A stretch of 64,000 bases of DNA from Rhodoferax sp. GW822-FHT02A01 (lineage in GTDB: Bacteria > Pseudomonadota > Gammaproteobacteria > Burkholderiales > Burkholderiaceae_C). How positions within the stretch are numbered: the first letter of the stretch is position 1; each line of letters begins with the position of its first letter. A program made the translations under genes and the position numbers. Shown here piece after piece: positions 34,712-45,462 of the stretch. Where the stretch lies: the NCBI RefSeq assembly GCF_038784515.1, contig NZ_CP152376.1, forward strand, positions 3,720,001-3,784,000, read 5' to 3'. The notes beneath the pieces were generated by a model that saw only the letters and a list, made by a program, of their open reading frames with translations, did no database searches and had not been told where the DNA came from.

Positions 34712-36403
34712 TTACATGTCTGCGTAGTTGGGACCGCCACCGCCTTCGGGCGTGACCCAGACGATGTTCTGTGTGGGGTCCTTGATGTCGCAGGTCTTGC
34801 AGTGCACACAGTTCTGCGCATTGATCTGAAGGCGGTCGGAGCCGTCATCGTTCTTGACGAACTCGTACACACCAGCGGGGCAGTAACGCGCCTCGGGTCC
34901 TGCGTACTTGGCCAGATTGATGCTGACCGGTACCGACGCATCCTTGAGCGTCAAGTGGGCCGGCTGGTTTTCCTCATGGTTCACATTGCCCAGGAAGACG
35001 CTGGAGTTGCGGTCGAAGGTGAGCTTGCCGTCGGGCTTGGGGTAGACGATGGGCGTGCACTCTGCCGCGGGCTTGAGATACAGGTGGTCAGGCTTGTCGC
35101 GCCGCAGCGTCCAGGGGAAGTGGCCGCGCAGGGCGAACTGCTCAATGCCGTTCATGATGGTCGCCACGGCCAGTCCCTTCTTGAACCAGCTCTTGAAGTT
35201 GCGCGCTTTGTTGAGTTCGGTGAATAGCCAGCTTTTCTCGAACGCTTCCGGGTAAGCGCTCAGCTCATCGTGCTGACGACCCGCCTGCAGTGCGTCAAAT
35301 GCAGCTTCCGCAGCCAGCATGCCGGTCTTGATAGCCGCGTGGCTACCCTTGATGCGGCTGGTGTTTAAAAAGCCTGCGTCGCAACCCACCAGTGCGCCAC
35401 CGGGGAACACGGTCTTGGGCAATGACATCAAGCCGCCGGCAGTGATGGCGCGGGCGCCGTAGGCCAGGCGCTTGCCGGTAACCTCACCCTTGTCGTTCTC
35501 AAAGTAGTAACGCACGTTGGGATGGGTCTTCCAGCGCTGGAATTCCTCGAACGGGCTGAGGTAGGGGTTGCTGTAGTTCAGGCCTGTGACGAAGCCCAGC
35601 GCCACCTTGTTGTCTGCCATGTGGTACATGAAGGCGCCGCCATAGGTGTCGTTGTCCATCGGCCAGCCGGCGGTGTGGAAGGCGAAGCCGGGCTGGTGGC
35701 GGCTGGGATCGATCTCCCAGACTTCCTTGATGCCGATGCCATAGGTTTGTGGGTCGGTGCCGACATCGAGCTTGTATTTGGCAATGATCTGCTTGCCCAG
35801 GTGACCGCGTGCGCCTTCGGCAAAAATGGTGTACTTGCCCAGCAGCTCCATGCCGATCTGGAAGTTGTCGGTGGGGTTGCCGTCCTTGCCGATGCCCATG
35901 TTGCCGGTGGCCACACCTTTGACCGAACCGTCTTCGTTGTAGAGCACTTCGGCCGCGGTGAAACCGGGGAAAATTTCCACGCCCAGGCTTTCGGCTTGCG
36001 CGGCCAGCCAGCGGGTGACTTCGGCCAGGCTGATGATGTAGCAGCCATGGTTTTGCACGCATTCGGGCAGGAAGAAGTTGGGGGTACGGAAAGCGGAAGT
36101 CTCGGTCAGGAAACTCACGGCATCGTCGGTGACGGGCTGGTTGAGCGGGGCACCCTTTGCCTTCCAGTCGGGAATCAGTTCATTCAGCGCGATGGGATCC
36201 ATGATGGCGCCCGACAGAATGTGTGCACCAGGCTCGGAGCCCTTTTCCAACACAACGACAGACACCTCCTTGCCGGTCTCGGCGGCGCGTTGCTTGAGGC
36301 GGATGGCAGCAGAAAGGCCGGCTGGCCCCGCACCCACGACGACCACGTCGTACTCCATGGATTCACGTGGGCCGAACTGGGACAGAATTTCCTGAGGGGT
36401 CAT
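34712..36403 (-). CDS. etfD: Electron transfer flavoprotein-ubiquinone oxidoreductase
   Basis: Membrane-associated iron-sulfur flavoprotein of 563 residues that passes electrons from ETF (reduced by acyl-CoA and other dehydrogenases) to ubiquinone. The FAD fold begins with DVVVVGAGPAGLSAAIRLKQ, and EKGSEPGAHILSGA and GCDAGFLNTSRIKGSHAAIKTGMLAAEAAF are family regions. The C-terminal [4Fe-4S] domain has cysteines in RYCPAGVYEF and NCVHCKTCDIKDP. ETF itself is not in this window. Divergent from the SDR at 36.5 kb. It fits with the acyl-CoA-type SDR nearby as part of fatty-acid or branched-chain oxidation. Confidence 0.96.
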   Translation of the reverse strand: MTPQEILSQFGPRESMEYDVVVVGAGPAGLSAAIRLKQRAAETGKEVSVVVLEKGSEPGAHILSGAIMDPIALNELIPDWKAKGAPLNQPVTDDAVSFLTETSAFRTPNFFLPECVQNHGCYIISLAEVTRWLAAQAESLGVEIFPGFTAAEVLYNEDGSVKGVATGNMGIGKDGNPTDNFQIGMELLGKYTIFAEGARGHLGKQIIAKYKLDVGTDPQTYGIGIKEVWEIDPSRHQPGFAFHTAGWPMDNDTYGGAFMYHMADNKVALGFVTGLNYSNPYLSPFEEFQRWKTHPNVRYYFENDKGEVTGKRLAYGARAITAGGLMSLPKTVFPGGALVGCDAGFLNTSRIKGSHAAIKTGMLAAEAAFDALQAGRQHDELSAYPEAFEKSWLFTELNKARNFKSWFKKGLAVATIMNGIEQFALRGHFPWTLRRDKPDHLYLKPAAECTPIVYPKPDGKLTFDRNSSVFLGNVNHEENQPAHLTLKDASVPVSINLAKYAGPEARYCPAGVYEFVKNDDGSDRLQINAQNCVHCKTCDIKDPTQNIVWVTPEGGGGPNYADM

Positions 36404-36505
36404 GGAGGGTCTCGCTGGATAATGGAATGGAATTGAGGCAGATTTTATTCGCGGTTAGGGCAGACACTGCTCATGACCGCAAACCGTGCAAACAAGGGAG
36501 TGCCC

Positions 36506-37288
36506 ATGGCATACAACATCGACCTTTCGGGCCGCATCGCATTCATCACCGGGGCCAGCAGTGGCCTGGGTGCGCAGTTTGCCAAGACACTGGCGGCGGC
36601 GGGTGCGGCGGTCGTACTTGCCAGCCGTCGCGTGGACAAGCTCAAGGAGTTGCGCGCTTTCATTGATGGCCAGGGCGGTGACGCCCATGTGATCGAGCTG
36701 GACGTGACCGATCACGACTCCATCAAGTCTGCCGTGGCGCACGCGGAAACCGAAGTGGGCTCCATCGACATCCTGGTCAACAACTCGGGTGTGAGCACCA
36801 CCCAGCGCTTGCAGGACGTGGAGCCGGAAGACTTTGATTTCATATTCGACGTCAATGTAAAGGGTGCATTCTTTGTCGCACAGGAGGTGGGCAAACGCAT
36901 GCTGGCCCGTGCAGTGGGGGCGGCACCGGGCAATTACACCGGTGGGCGCATTGTGAACGTGGCATCGGTTGCCGGGCTGCGAGTGTTGCCACAGATCGGT
37001 ACCTATTGCATGAGCAAGGCCGCCGTCATCCAGATGACCAAGGCCATGGCGTTGGAGTGGGGCAAGCACGGCATCAATGTCAATGCGCTGTGCCCAGGCT
37101 ACATCGATACCGAAATCAACCATCACCACTGGAAGACCGAGGCAGGGCAGAAGCTGGTGAACATGTTTCCGCGCAAACGGCTGGGCCAGCCCAAGGACTT
37201 GGATGCCATGCTGGTGACGCTGTGCTCGGACCAAAGCCATTTCATCAATGGAGCGGTGATTTCCGCTGACGATGGCTTTGGCCTCTAA
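36506..37288 (+). CDS. Short-chain dehydrogenase/reductase (3-oxoacyl-ACP reductase FabG-like)
   Basis: A 260-residue SDR. Start ATG 36506 follows AAGGGAG at five bases and begins MAYNIDLSGRIAFITGASSGLG; an upstream ATG at 36473 is less likely. The motifs TGASSGLG, NNSG, VNVASVAG and YCMSKAAV (catalytic Tyr and Lys) are intact. The insert RAVGAAPGNYTGGRIVN and the C-terminal INGAVISADDGFGL are typical of SDRs near beta-oxidation genes. The exact substrate is unknown. It converges with the next SDR, with 3 bases between the stops. Confidence 0.87.
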   Translation: MAYNIDLSGRIAFITGASSGLGAQFAKTLAAAGAAVVLASRRVDKLKELRAFIDGQGGDAHVIELDVTDHDSIKSAVAHAETEVGSIDILVNNSGVSTTQRLQDVEPEDFDFIFDVNVKGAFFVAQEVGKRMLARAVGAAPGNYTGGRIVNVASVAGLRVLPQIGTYCMSKAAVIQMTKAMALEWGKHGINVNALCPGYIDTEINHHHWKTEAGQKLVNMFPRKRLGQPKDLDAMLVTLCSDQSHFINGAVISADDGFGL

Positions 37289-37291
37289 CCT

Positions 37292-38050
37292 TTAGCGCGG
37301 TGCCAGGCGGATGGCGCCGTCGAGGCGTATCACTTCGCCATTGAGCATGTCGTTCTCGAAGATGTGGCGTACCAGCTTGGCATAGTCTTGCGGAGTACCC
37401 AGGCGGGAAGGGAAGGGCACGGCTGCGGCCAACGAGTCTTGCACTTCCTGAGGCATGCCAAACATCATCGGGGTGCCAAAGATGCCAGGAGCAATCGTCA
37501 TGTTGCGGATGCCGTTGCGTGCCAGGTCGCGGGCAATGGGCAGCGTCATACCAACCACGCCGCCCTTGGACGCGCTGTAGGCGGCTTGTCCCATTTGTCC
37601 GTCGTACGCGGCCACCGATGCGGTGGAGATCAACACGCCGCGTTCGCCGGTGGCTTCCGGTTCATTCTTGCTCATGGCTTCTGCTGCCAGGCGGATCATG
37701 TTGAAGCTGCCCACCAAGTTGACGGTAATGCATTTGGTGAATGTGGACAGGGCATGTGCACCGGTCTTGCCAACCGTCTTTTCACCGGGGGCAATGCCCG
37801 CGCAATTGACCAGGCCCATGAGTTTGCCCAAGGAAACTGCCTTGGCTACCACGGCTTGGCCATCGGCCTCGCTGCTGACGTCGCACTTCACAAAGGCGCC
37901 GCCAATGTCACGGGCCACAGCCTCACCTTTTTCGACCTGCATGTCAGCGATGACGACCTTGCCGCCAGCGGCTGCCAGCATGCGCGCCGTGCCTTCACCC
38001 AATCCTGATGCACCGCCCGTGACGATGTAGACCTTGCCTGCAATTTCCAT
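37292..38050 (-). CDS. 3-hydroxyacyl-CoA dehydrogenase type-2-like SDR
   Basis: A 252-residue NAD-dependent SDR resembling mammalian HSD10 and bacterial 3-hydroxy-2-methylbutyryl-CoA dehydrogenases. Seen: TGGASGLGEGTAR, NCAGIAPGEKTVGK, the insert MSKNEPEATGERGVLISTASVAAYDGQMGQAAYSASKGG with catalytic Ser, Tyr and Lys, and IAPGIFGTPMMFGMP. It probably oxidises a 3-hydroxyacyl-CoA in isoleucine or short-chain fatty-acid breakdown. A perfect 20-bp palindrome lies 19 bases upstream of the start and should control it. The ETF-QO gene next door could receive electrons from the same pathway. Confidence 0.88.
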   Translation of the reverse strand: MEIAGKVYIVTGGASGLGEGTARMLAAAGGKVVIADMQVEKGEAVARDIGGAFVKCDVSSEADGQAVVAKAVSLGKLMGLVNCAGIAPGEKTVGKTGAHALSTFTKCITVNLVGSFNMIRLAAEAMSKNEPEATGERGVLISTASVAAYDGQMGQAAYSASKGGVVGMTLPIARDLARNGIRNMTIAPGIFGTPMMFGMPQEVQDSLAAAVPFPSRLGTPQDYAKLVRHIFENDMLNGEVIRLDGAIRLAPR

Positions 38051-38068
38051 GGTTTCTCCTGCTATGGC

Positions 38069-38088
38069 TGACGTTTACGTAAACGTCA
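38069..38088. promoter_or_regulatory. Perfect 20-bp operator palindrome
   Basis: TGACGTTTACGTAAACGTCA is a perfect dyad 19 bases before the start of the 3-hydroxyacyl-CoA dehydrogenase-type gene. It resembles, from memory, the operators of MerR-type regulators of branched-chain amino-acid and acyl-CoA catabolism (LiuR-like). No such regulator gene is in this window. Position suits a repressor or MerR-type activator. Confidence 0.7.
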
Positions 38089-38159
38089 ATTATGGCGCAT
38101 GGCGGGAACATCTTGAGTGGATCGCGCGGGGTTTGGTCGGAAGGTGCAATAGTTGCTGC

Positions 38160-38165
38160 TATAAT
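38160..38165 (+). promoter_or_regulatory. -10 element of tRNA-Val promoter
   Basis: TATAAT, a perfect -10 hexamer, ends 9 bases before the mature 5' end of tRNA-Val, so the precursor leader is very short. No good -35 hexamer is seen at 16-18 bases upstream. Confidence 0.6.
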
Positions 38166-38174
38166 CAAAGGCTC

Positions 38175-38251
38175 AGGCGCATAGCTCAGCTGGTTAGAGC
38201 ACCACCTTGACATGGTGGGGGTCGTTGGTTCGAGTCCAATTGCGCCTACCA
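38175..38251 (+). tRNA. tRNA-Val (GAC anticodon)
   Basis: A 77-base cloverleaf. The acceptor strands AGGCGCA and TGCGCCT pair perfectly, the 3' ACCA is encoded, the D arm is AGCTCAGCTGGTTAGAGC, the anticodon stem CCACC/GGTGG encloses loop TTGACAT (anticodon GAC, valine GUC/GUU codons), and the T arm contains GGTTCGAGTCC. Followed by a terminator. Confidence 0.96.
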
Positions 38252-38266
38252 AATTTGGTAATGAAC

Positions 38267-38300
38267 AAAAGCACTTCGCGGAAACGCCAAGTGCTTTTTT
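38267..38300 (+). terminator. Terminator of tRNA-Val
   Basis: AAAAGCACTT and AAGTGCTTTT form a 10-bp stem around a 12-base loop, ending in a T6 run. It lies 16 bases after the tRNA. Confidence 0.88.
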
Positions 38301-38324
38301 GTTGCCTGTTGCCGGGGAAAAAGA

Positions 38325-38352
38325 AAACCCAGCCGTTTGAAGGGCTGGGTTT
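38325..38352. terminator. Terminator-like hairpin 1 without an obvious gene
   Basis: AAACCCAGCC (38325-38334) pairs perfectly with GGCTGGGTTT (38343-38352), flanked by A-rich sequence on the left. It could stop transcription from the right-hand side on the minus strand. Confidence 0.65.
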
Positions 38353-38519
38353 GAACCATCTCGTGATGGCCTGCCAGGGAGGTAACGCAGGTGGGCGTCA
38401 ATTCGCCGCAGCCCCAAGATAGGCTTATGCCGCAGACAAGTCTGTGCGTTCGGTAACAATTTGCGCGAGTTCTTCGCTTGGGCGGGGGGGCTTCCAGGTG
38501 CGGTGTAGCCTTCAAATGA

Positions 38520-38549
38520 AAACCCGGCCTCATAGGGGCCGGGTTTTTG
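38520..38549. terminator. Terminator-like hairpin 2 without an obvious gene
   Basis: AAACCCGGCC (38520-38529) pairs with GGCCGGGTTT (38537-38546), followed by more T and preceded by A. It is a strong bidirectional terminator and could serve a small RNA to its left or the amidohydrolase transcript from the right. Confidence 0.8.
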
Positions 38550-38683
38550 TCCCTGCTCGCAGGGACTGCCAGAATCGGGGTTCTGGTCATCAGGCTTTCG
38601 CCTAACCAAATAATAGGCACAGGCGGCCGGTTTTCTTTGCGATAAATCAAAGAAGCGCAGCGGGCAATGCGTGCGTCGATGGA

Positions 38684-39508
38684 CTAGAAACCGAACATGC
38701 GTTTGGGGTTGTCCCACATGAGTTGTCTGCGCTCTTGGGCAGTGAGGTAGTTTTCCCAGCGCTTGAGCATGGGGCCGTAGTCCAGCCGGAATGGTGCCTT
38801 CAGGTAGGGCCAGTCGGAAGCCCACACGCAGTTTTGCAGACCAAAAGCCTGTATCAACGCGTCCCAGTAGCTGCGTGCGTCATCAAACGGAAAACCCTGC
38901 GCGGAAAACTTGGCCTCTCCTGAGAGCTTGACCACCGCCCGGCCTTCACGGCCCATTGCCAGCAGCGCCTGAAAGCCAGCTTGCTCGGTACCCTTGGCTC
39001 CAACGGGTCTGCCGCAATGGTCAAACACCATGCGTATCTGTGAACCCTGTAGGTACGGAAGCAAGTCCAGCAACTGGTCCGCTTCCACCTGAAACTGCGC
39101 CCACAGGTCCAGCTTCTCCAACTTCTGCAGCAGCGTTTTCAGATCCGTCGCATAGTAGGGCAGGCCGTTGAGCGCAATGTTGAAGGCAATACCCACGACG
39201 CCCTGGTCCTTGAATGCCTGCAGCGATTCGGCGGAGACGTCATTTGGAACGACCGCCACGCCTTTGAAGCGTCCTGCTCCAGTGGCAATGGCGTGCAGCA
39301 TGCAGCGGTTGTCCAGGTTATAGCCAGAGTTGGGGCCTACCAGAAGGGCATGGCGCACACCGTAGCAGGCCATGACCTGCTCCAGGCTGTTCTGGTCGCC
39401 AATTTCCTGACCCTGCGGTCGGTACAACACGTCGGGCGCGTAGGGAAAGCGAACCGGGTCCAGAATGTGGCAGTGCCCGTCAATCTTGGGCTCGGCGAAG
39501 AAGTCCAC
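38684..39508 (-). CDS. Amidohydrolase-family protein (PDC hydrolase-like)
   Basis: A 274-residue TIM-barrel hydrolase of the amidohydrolase-2 family, like 2-pyrone-4,6-dicarboxylate lactonase. The metal-type motif DGHCHILDP opens the protein, HCGRP lies mid-sequence (FDHCGRPVG), KLSGEAKFS follows, and the terminal acid is in WASDWPY. The substrate is unknown; lactones of aromatic breakdown are typical for close relatives. The start is GTG 39508, two bases after the aroE stop, so it is translated by coupling with aroE. The two together recall quinate, shikimate or protocatechuate-type metabolism. Confidence 0.82.
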   Translation of the reverse strand: MDFFAEPKIDGHCHILDPVRFPYAPDVLYRPQGQEIGDQNSLEQVMACYGVRHALLVGPNSGYNLDNRCMLHAIATGAGRFKGVAVVPNDVSAESLQAFKDQGVVGIAFNIALNGLPYYATDLKTLLQKLEKLDLWAQFQVEADQLLDLLPYLQGSQIRMVFDHCGRPVGAKGTEQAGFQALLAMGREGRAVVKLSGEAKFSAQGFPFDDARSYWDALIQAFGLQNCVWASDWPYLKAPFRLDYGPMLKRWENYLTAQERRQLMWDNPKRMFGF

Positions 39509-39510
39509 GC

Positions 39511-40350
39511 TCAGAACGTGGCCATGATCGCCTGGCGCAGCTCGTCGGTGATTTCGGGCATGACGCCAAACCAGGCCTTGAAGGCGGGGCGCGCCTGGTT
39601 GAGCAACATGCCCAGTCCGTTGACGGTCGCGTTGCCGCGCAAGCGTGCTGCCTTGAGAAGCGGTGTTTCCAGCGGGATGTAGATGGCGTCCGACACCAGT
39701 GCGGTTTGTGGCAGGCGGTCCAGCTGGATATCCAGATCGGGTTGGCCGTGCATGCCTTGGTTGGTGGTGTTGACCAACAGCGCAATGCCGCTCAGGGCTT
39801 CATGACGCTCATCCCAGTCATATACCTGCACGCCGGAACCGAATTCATCGGCCAACGCCTGCGCTTTGGCACGTGTGCGGTTGATCAGACGAACCTCAGT
39901 GGCACCCTCGTCCAACAGACTCAGCACCACGGCGCGCGCAGCCCCGCCAGCGCCCAGGACCGTGGCCGGGCCAGCGTTGGCCTGCCAGTCGGGTTTGGCA
40001 TCGCGCAGACACTGGATGTAGCCGAATCCGTCGTTGTTGAATCCATGCAGCGCTCCCTCCGGGCTGACCACGATGGTATTGATGGCGCCCATTCGGCGCG
40101 CCAGCGGGTCCACAGCGTCCATGAGCTTCATGGCGTCGACCTTGTGCGGAATGGTGACGTTGCATCCTGCCAAGCCCAATGCGGGCAGGCCGCGAATGGC
40201 GTCTTCGAGCTTGCCCGGTTGAACCGGAAATAGGCCGTACGCGCCTTGCAAGCCGTATTGGCGAATCCAATGGTTGTGGATGACCGGAGAGCGCGAATGC
40301 GCCACGGGCCAGCCCATGACGCCCGCCATTACGAATTTGTTGTGTGCCAT
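39511..40350 (-). CDS. aroE: Shikimate dehydrogenase family protein
   Basis: NADP-dependent reductase converting 3-dehydroshikimate to shikimate, or a quinate/shikimate dehydrogenase relative. ATG 40350 (MAHNKFVMAGVMGWPVAHSRSP) has GGAG nine bases upstream and gives 279 residues, the family norm. Present: the shikimate-binding HSRSPVIHN, the catalytic lysine in NVTIPHKVDAMKL, NNDGFG, and cofactor loop LGAGGAARAV followed by NRT. Because a coupled amidohydrolase follows and aroC lies far away, it may be a catabolic or second copy rather than the biosynthetic AroE; that cannot be resolved here. Confidence 0.9.
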   Translation of the reverse strand: MAHNKFVMAGVMGWPVAHSRSPVIHNHWIRQYGLQGAYGLFPVQPGKLEDAIRGLPALGLAGCNVTIPHKVDAMKLMDAVDPLARRMGAINTIVVSPEGALHGFNNDGFGYIQCLRDAKPDWQANAGPATVLGAGGAARAVVLSLLDEGATEVRLINRTRAKAQALADEFGSGVQVYDWDERHEALSGIALLVNTTNQGMHGQPDLDIQLDRLPQTALVSDAIYIPLETPLLKAARLRGNATVNGLGMLLNQARPAFKAWFGVMPEITDELRQAIMATF

Positions 40351-40480
40351 CAGACCTGACTCCTTATGTTTTGCTGGCGCCATTATCCGAACATCGGCTC
40401 TGTGATGCGCACGCAGGTCGCCATAGTAGCTATAACAAATATGTATTTCATGTGGTGATCTATCTGATTTTTCGAGGCAC

Positions 40481-40897
40481 TCACTCCGGCAGAACGACAT
40501 GGTGCTCGCCCACCGGGGAAGCCGGAGTCTGCGGGTCTATGGTGTAGTAGTCGCCGGCCTCCGAGGTAAAGAGGTGCGCCGCGATGTGCAATCCCTGAGG
40601 CTTATCCAGGCTCCCGGCGGCGATGGAAATCCTTTCCTTGCCAATTTCCTCAAAAAACAAGCTGGAGCCGCACACATTGCAAAAGCCCCGCCGGAATCCG
40701 GGTACAGCACTGAACCAGCGCAGGCTCTTTTGCTGTTCCAGGCTGAAGTACTTCCTGCGGCAGGCGGTAGCAGCAACAAAGTGCCCGCTGGTACGGCGGC
40801 ATTGTTCGCAGTGGCAGGCTATGACGTCGCGCAACGGGCCGTTGACGGTATAGCGAACGCCGCCGCAGAGGCAGCCTCCGGAAATGGTTGATGTCAT
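40481..40897 (-). CDS. GFA-family (glutathione-dependent formaldehyde-activating enzyme-like) protein
   Basis: A 138-residue zinc protein of the GFA/CENP-V fold. ATG 40897 has GGGAGA upstream and begins MTSTISGGCLCGGVRY. The zinc cysteines are seen in CLCGGVRY, CHCEQCRRTSG and CNVCGSSLFFE. Members are annotated as formaldehyde-activating enzymes, but only a few have that activity, so function is uncertain. It lies downstream of a 150-base gap shared with the divergent phaR gene and follows no operon partner. Confidence 0.85.
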   Translation of the reverse strand: MTSTISGGCLCGGVRYTVNGPLRDVIACHCEQCRRTSGHFVAATACRRKYFSLEQQKSLRWFSAVPGFRRGFCNVCGSSLFFEEIGKERISIAAGSLDKPQGLHIAAHLFTSEAGDYYTIDPQTPASPVGEHHVVLPE

Positions 40898-41046
40898 GGG
40901 TATCTCCCGCTGGTGCCGGTAGCCGGAATTTCGGCTCGAAAAGGGCAAATACTAGGGTATTCCTGCGACCGCAGCCGCATATTGATTCCCTAGAATGCGT
41001 CGCTCTGCTGTACATTGGCTGCTTCGCAGAGGAAGCACGACACGAC

Positions 41047-41502
41047 ATGACAAAGATGGACTCCAAAGAAACATCATCCACTGAACGCGTCATCAAGAAG
41101 TACCCCAATCGCCGGCTGTACGACACCGATACCTCCAGCTACATCACCTTGGCCGAGATCAAGCAACTGGTGATGGACAGCGAGCCATTTGTGGTTCGCG
41201 ATGCCAAGACTGGGGATGATCTGACCCGTAGCATCTTGTTGCAAATCATTCTGGAAGAAGAGGCGCACGGATCACCCATGTTCACTGCACCGGTTCTGGC
41301 CAACATCATCCGCTTCTACGGCCATGCCATGCAGGGATTCATGGGCGGCTACCTGGAAAAGAACATGCAGGCGCTTATGGACATGCAGGCGCCCATGGTC
41401 AAGGGTGTGATGGGAGCCAATGTGTTTACCCAGATGCAGGAGCAGATGCAAAAGCAGACGGAACAGTTCCTGGGCACCTTTGGCATCAAGCCTTCGGCCT
41501 GA
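41047..41502 (+). CDS. phaR: Polyhydroxyalkanoate synthesis repressor PhaR
   Basis: A 151-residue DNA-binding regulator that senses polyhydroxybutyrate granules and represses phasin and PHA genes. ATG 41047 follows GAGGAAG. The DNA-binding PHB/PHA accumulation regulator domain is obvious at the start (VIKKYPNRRLYDTDTSSYITLAEIKQLV), followed by the second conserved domain (TRSILLQIILEEEAHGSPMFT) and a Met/Gln-rich helical tail (QMQEQMQKQTEQF). No PHA synthase lies nearby in the window. An inverted pair CTAGGG...CCCTAG (40952-40957 and 40988-40993) sits upstream. rimO follows 49 bases later. Confidence 0.95.
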   Translation: MTKMDSKETSSTERVIKKYPNRRLYDTDTSSYITLAEIKQLVMDSEPFVVRDAKTGDDLTRSILLQIILEEEAHGSPMFTAPVLANIIRFYGHAMQGFMGGYLEKNMQALMDMQAPMVKGVMGANVFTQMQEQMQKQTEQFLGTFGIKPSA

Positions 41503-41551
41503 CAATCCCCGCTGAGCACCCCCGGCGTGCAAATGCTGGGACAATCGGGGT

Positions 41552-42955
41552 ATGAGCGAAGCATTACCAACTACCGTCCCCACAACCAAAGCGCCCCAAG
41601 TCGGGTTTGTCAGCCTGGGCTGCCCCAAGGCGCTGACCGACTCCGAACTGATCCTCACGCAGCTGAGCGCTGAGGGTTACCAGACTTCCAAGACATTCCA
41701 AGGCGCTGACTTGGTCATCGTCAACACCTGCGGCTTCATCGACGAGGCCGTGCAGGAAAGCCTGGACACCATCGGCGAGGCGCTTGCAGAAAATGGCCGC
41801 GTGATTGTGACCGGCTGCCTGGGCGCCAAGGCAGGTCATGGTGGCGGCAATCTGGTGCGCGAAATGCACCCCAAGGTTCTGGCCGTCACCGGCCCGCATG
41901 CCACGCAGGAAGTCATGGACGCGGTGCACACCCACCTGCCCAAACCGCACGACCCGTTTGTGGACCTGGTGCCCAATGCGTTCGGCGTGGCCGGCATCAA
42001 GCTCACGCCGCGTCACTATGCGTATCTCAAGATCAGCGAAGGCTGCAACCACCGCTGTACCTTCTGCATCATTCCCAGCATGCGAGGCGATCTGGTATCA
42101 CGCCCCATCGGTGATGTGCTGACTGAGGCCCGTGCCCTGTTTGAAGGTGGAGTGAAGGAGTTGCTGGTGATCAGCCAGGATACGTCTGCCTATGGTGTGG
42201 ACGTGAAATACCGCACAGGGTTTTGGGATGGCAAACCGGTCAAGACGCGCATGCTGGAGCTGGTGCAGACCTTGGGTGAGTTGGCGCAACCTTACGGCGC
42301 CTGGGTGCGCTTGCACTATGTGTACCCTTACCCCAGTGTGGATGAAGTACTGCCTCTAATGGCCAGCGGTTTGGTTTTGCCTTATCTGGATGTGCCTTTG
42401 CAGCACAGTCACCCGGACGTGTTGCGTCGCATGAAGCGTCCGGCCAGTGGCGAGAAGAATCTGGAGCGTATTCAGCAATGGCGTGCGGTGTGCCCGGAGC
42501 TGGTGGTACGCAGCACTTTCATTGCTGGGTTCCCAGGAGAAACCGAAGCCGAATTTGAGCACCTGCTGGAGTTTCTGGAAGAGGCACAGATTGATCGCGC
42601 AGGGTGCTTTGCCTATAGCCCGGTGGATGGCGCTGCTGCCAACTCCTTGCCTGGCATGTTGCCCGCGGAACTGCGCGAAGAGCGACGCGCCCGCTTCATG
42701 GAAGTGGCAGAACGCGTATCTGCTGCGCGGCTCCAGCGCCGTGTGGGTGCAACCATGCAGGTGCTGGTGGACTCGGCGCCTGGGTTGGGCAAAAAAGGTG
42801 GTGTGGGCCGCAGTTACGCGGACGCTCCCGAGATCGACGGTGTGGTGCGTTTGCTGCCGCCGGAGAAAATCAGCAAGACCATGAAAGTGGGGGAGTTCAC
42901 CAAGGCACGCATCGTCAGCGCGCAAGGCCACGATCTGGTGGCGCAGCCCATTTGA
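41552..42955 (+). CDS. rimO: Ribosomal protein S12 methylthiotransferase RimO
   Basis: Radical-SAM enzyme of 467 residues that adds a methylthio group to an aspartate of ribosomal protein S12. Three parts are visible. The N-terminal UPF0004 domain has cysteines in [18 protein letters not shown] and VTGCLGA for the auxiliary cluster. The radical-SAM core has Cys165, Cys169 and Cys172 in [14 protein letters not shown], and the C-terminal part is a TRAM domain (about 400-467). The [18 protein letters not shown] signature separates RimO from MiaB. It shares its direction with phaR and is followed by a strong terminator. Confidence 0.97.
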   Translation: MSEALPTTVPTTKAPQVGFVSLGCPKALTDSELILTQLSAEGYQTSKTFQGADLVIVNTCGFIDEAVQESLDTIGEALAENGRVIVTGCLGAKAGHGGGNLVREMHPKVLAVTGPHATQEVMDAVHTHLPKPHDPFVDLVPNAFGVAGIKLTPRHYAYLKISEGCNHRCTFCIIPSMRGDLVSRPIGDVLTEARALFEGGVKELLVISQDTSAYGVDVKYRTGFWDGKPVKTRMLELVQTLGELAQPYGAWVRLHYVYPYPSVDEVLPLMASGLVLPYLDVPLQHSHPDVLRRMKRPASGEKNLERIQQWRAVCPELVVRSTFIAGFPGETEAEFEHLLEFLEEAQIDRAGCFAYSPVDGAAANSLPGMLPAELREERRARFMEVAERVSAARLQRRVGATMQVLVDSAPGLGKKGGVGRSYADAPEIDGVVRLLPPEKISKTMKVGEFTKARIVSAQGHDLVAQPI

Positions 42956-42984
42956 AGGCTGCGTTGTTGCAACGCACGCAGGCA

Positions 42985-43019
42985 ACAAAAAAGCCGCTCT
43001 TTTGGAGCGGCTTTTTGTT
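42985..43019. terminator. Bidirectional terminator between rimO and tRNA-Leu
   Basis: AAAAAAGCCGCTC pairs with GAGCGGCTTTTT around a short T-rich loop, with A-run before and T-run after. It can end rimO from the left and tRNA-Leu from the right. Confidence 0.9.
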
Positions 43020-43037
43020 TATCTGCATTACCATTGT

Positions 43038-45449
<2,412 letters not shown>

Positions 45450-45462
45450 GTCAGGCGCGACG

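Larger units (their letters stand above)
38301..38683. other. Gene-free stretch with repeated terminator-like hairpins
   Basis: No frame here looks like a protein gene; the open frames on the minus strand run across tRNA-Val and its terminator and have atypical composition. The stretch contains two further hairpins listed separately (38325-38352 and 38520-38549). The sequence between them (about 38353-38519) could be a small RNA ended by the second hairpin, or decayed DNA. Confidence 0.6.

Noticed and set aside
38246..38825. Open frames on the minus strand over tRNA-Val and the hairpin region
   Set aside because: They include translated tRNA and terminator sequence and show no protein signature.
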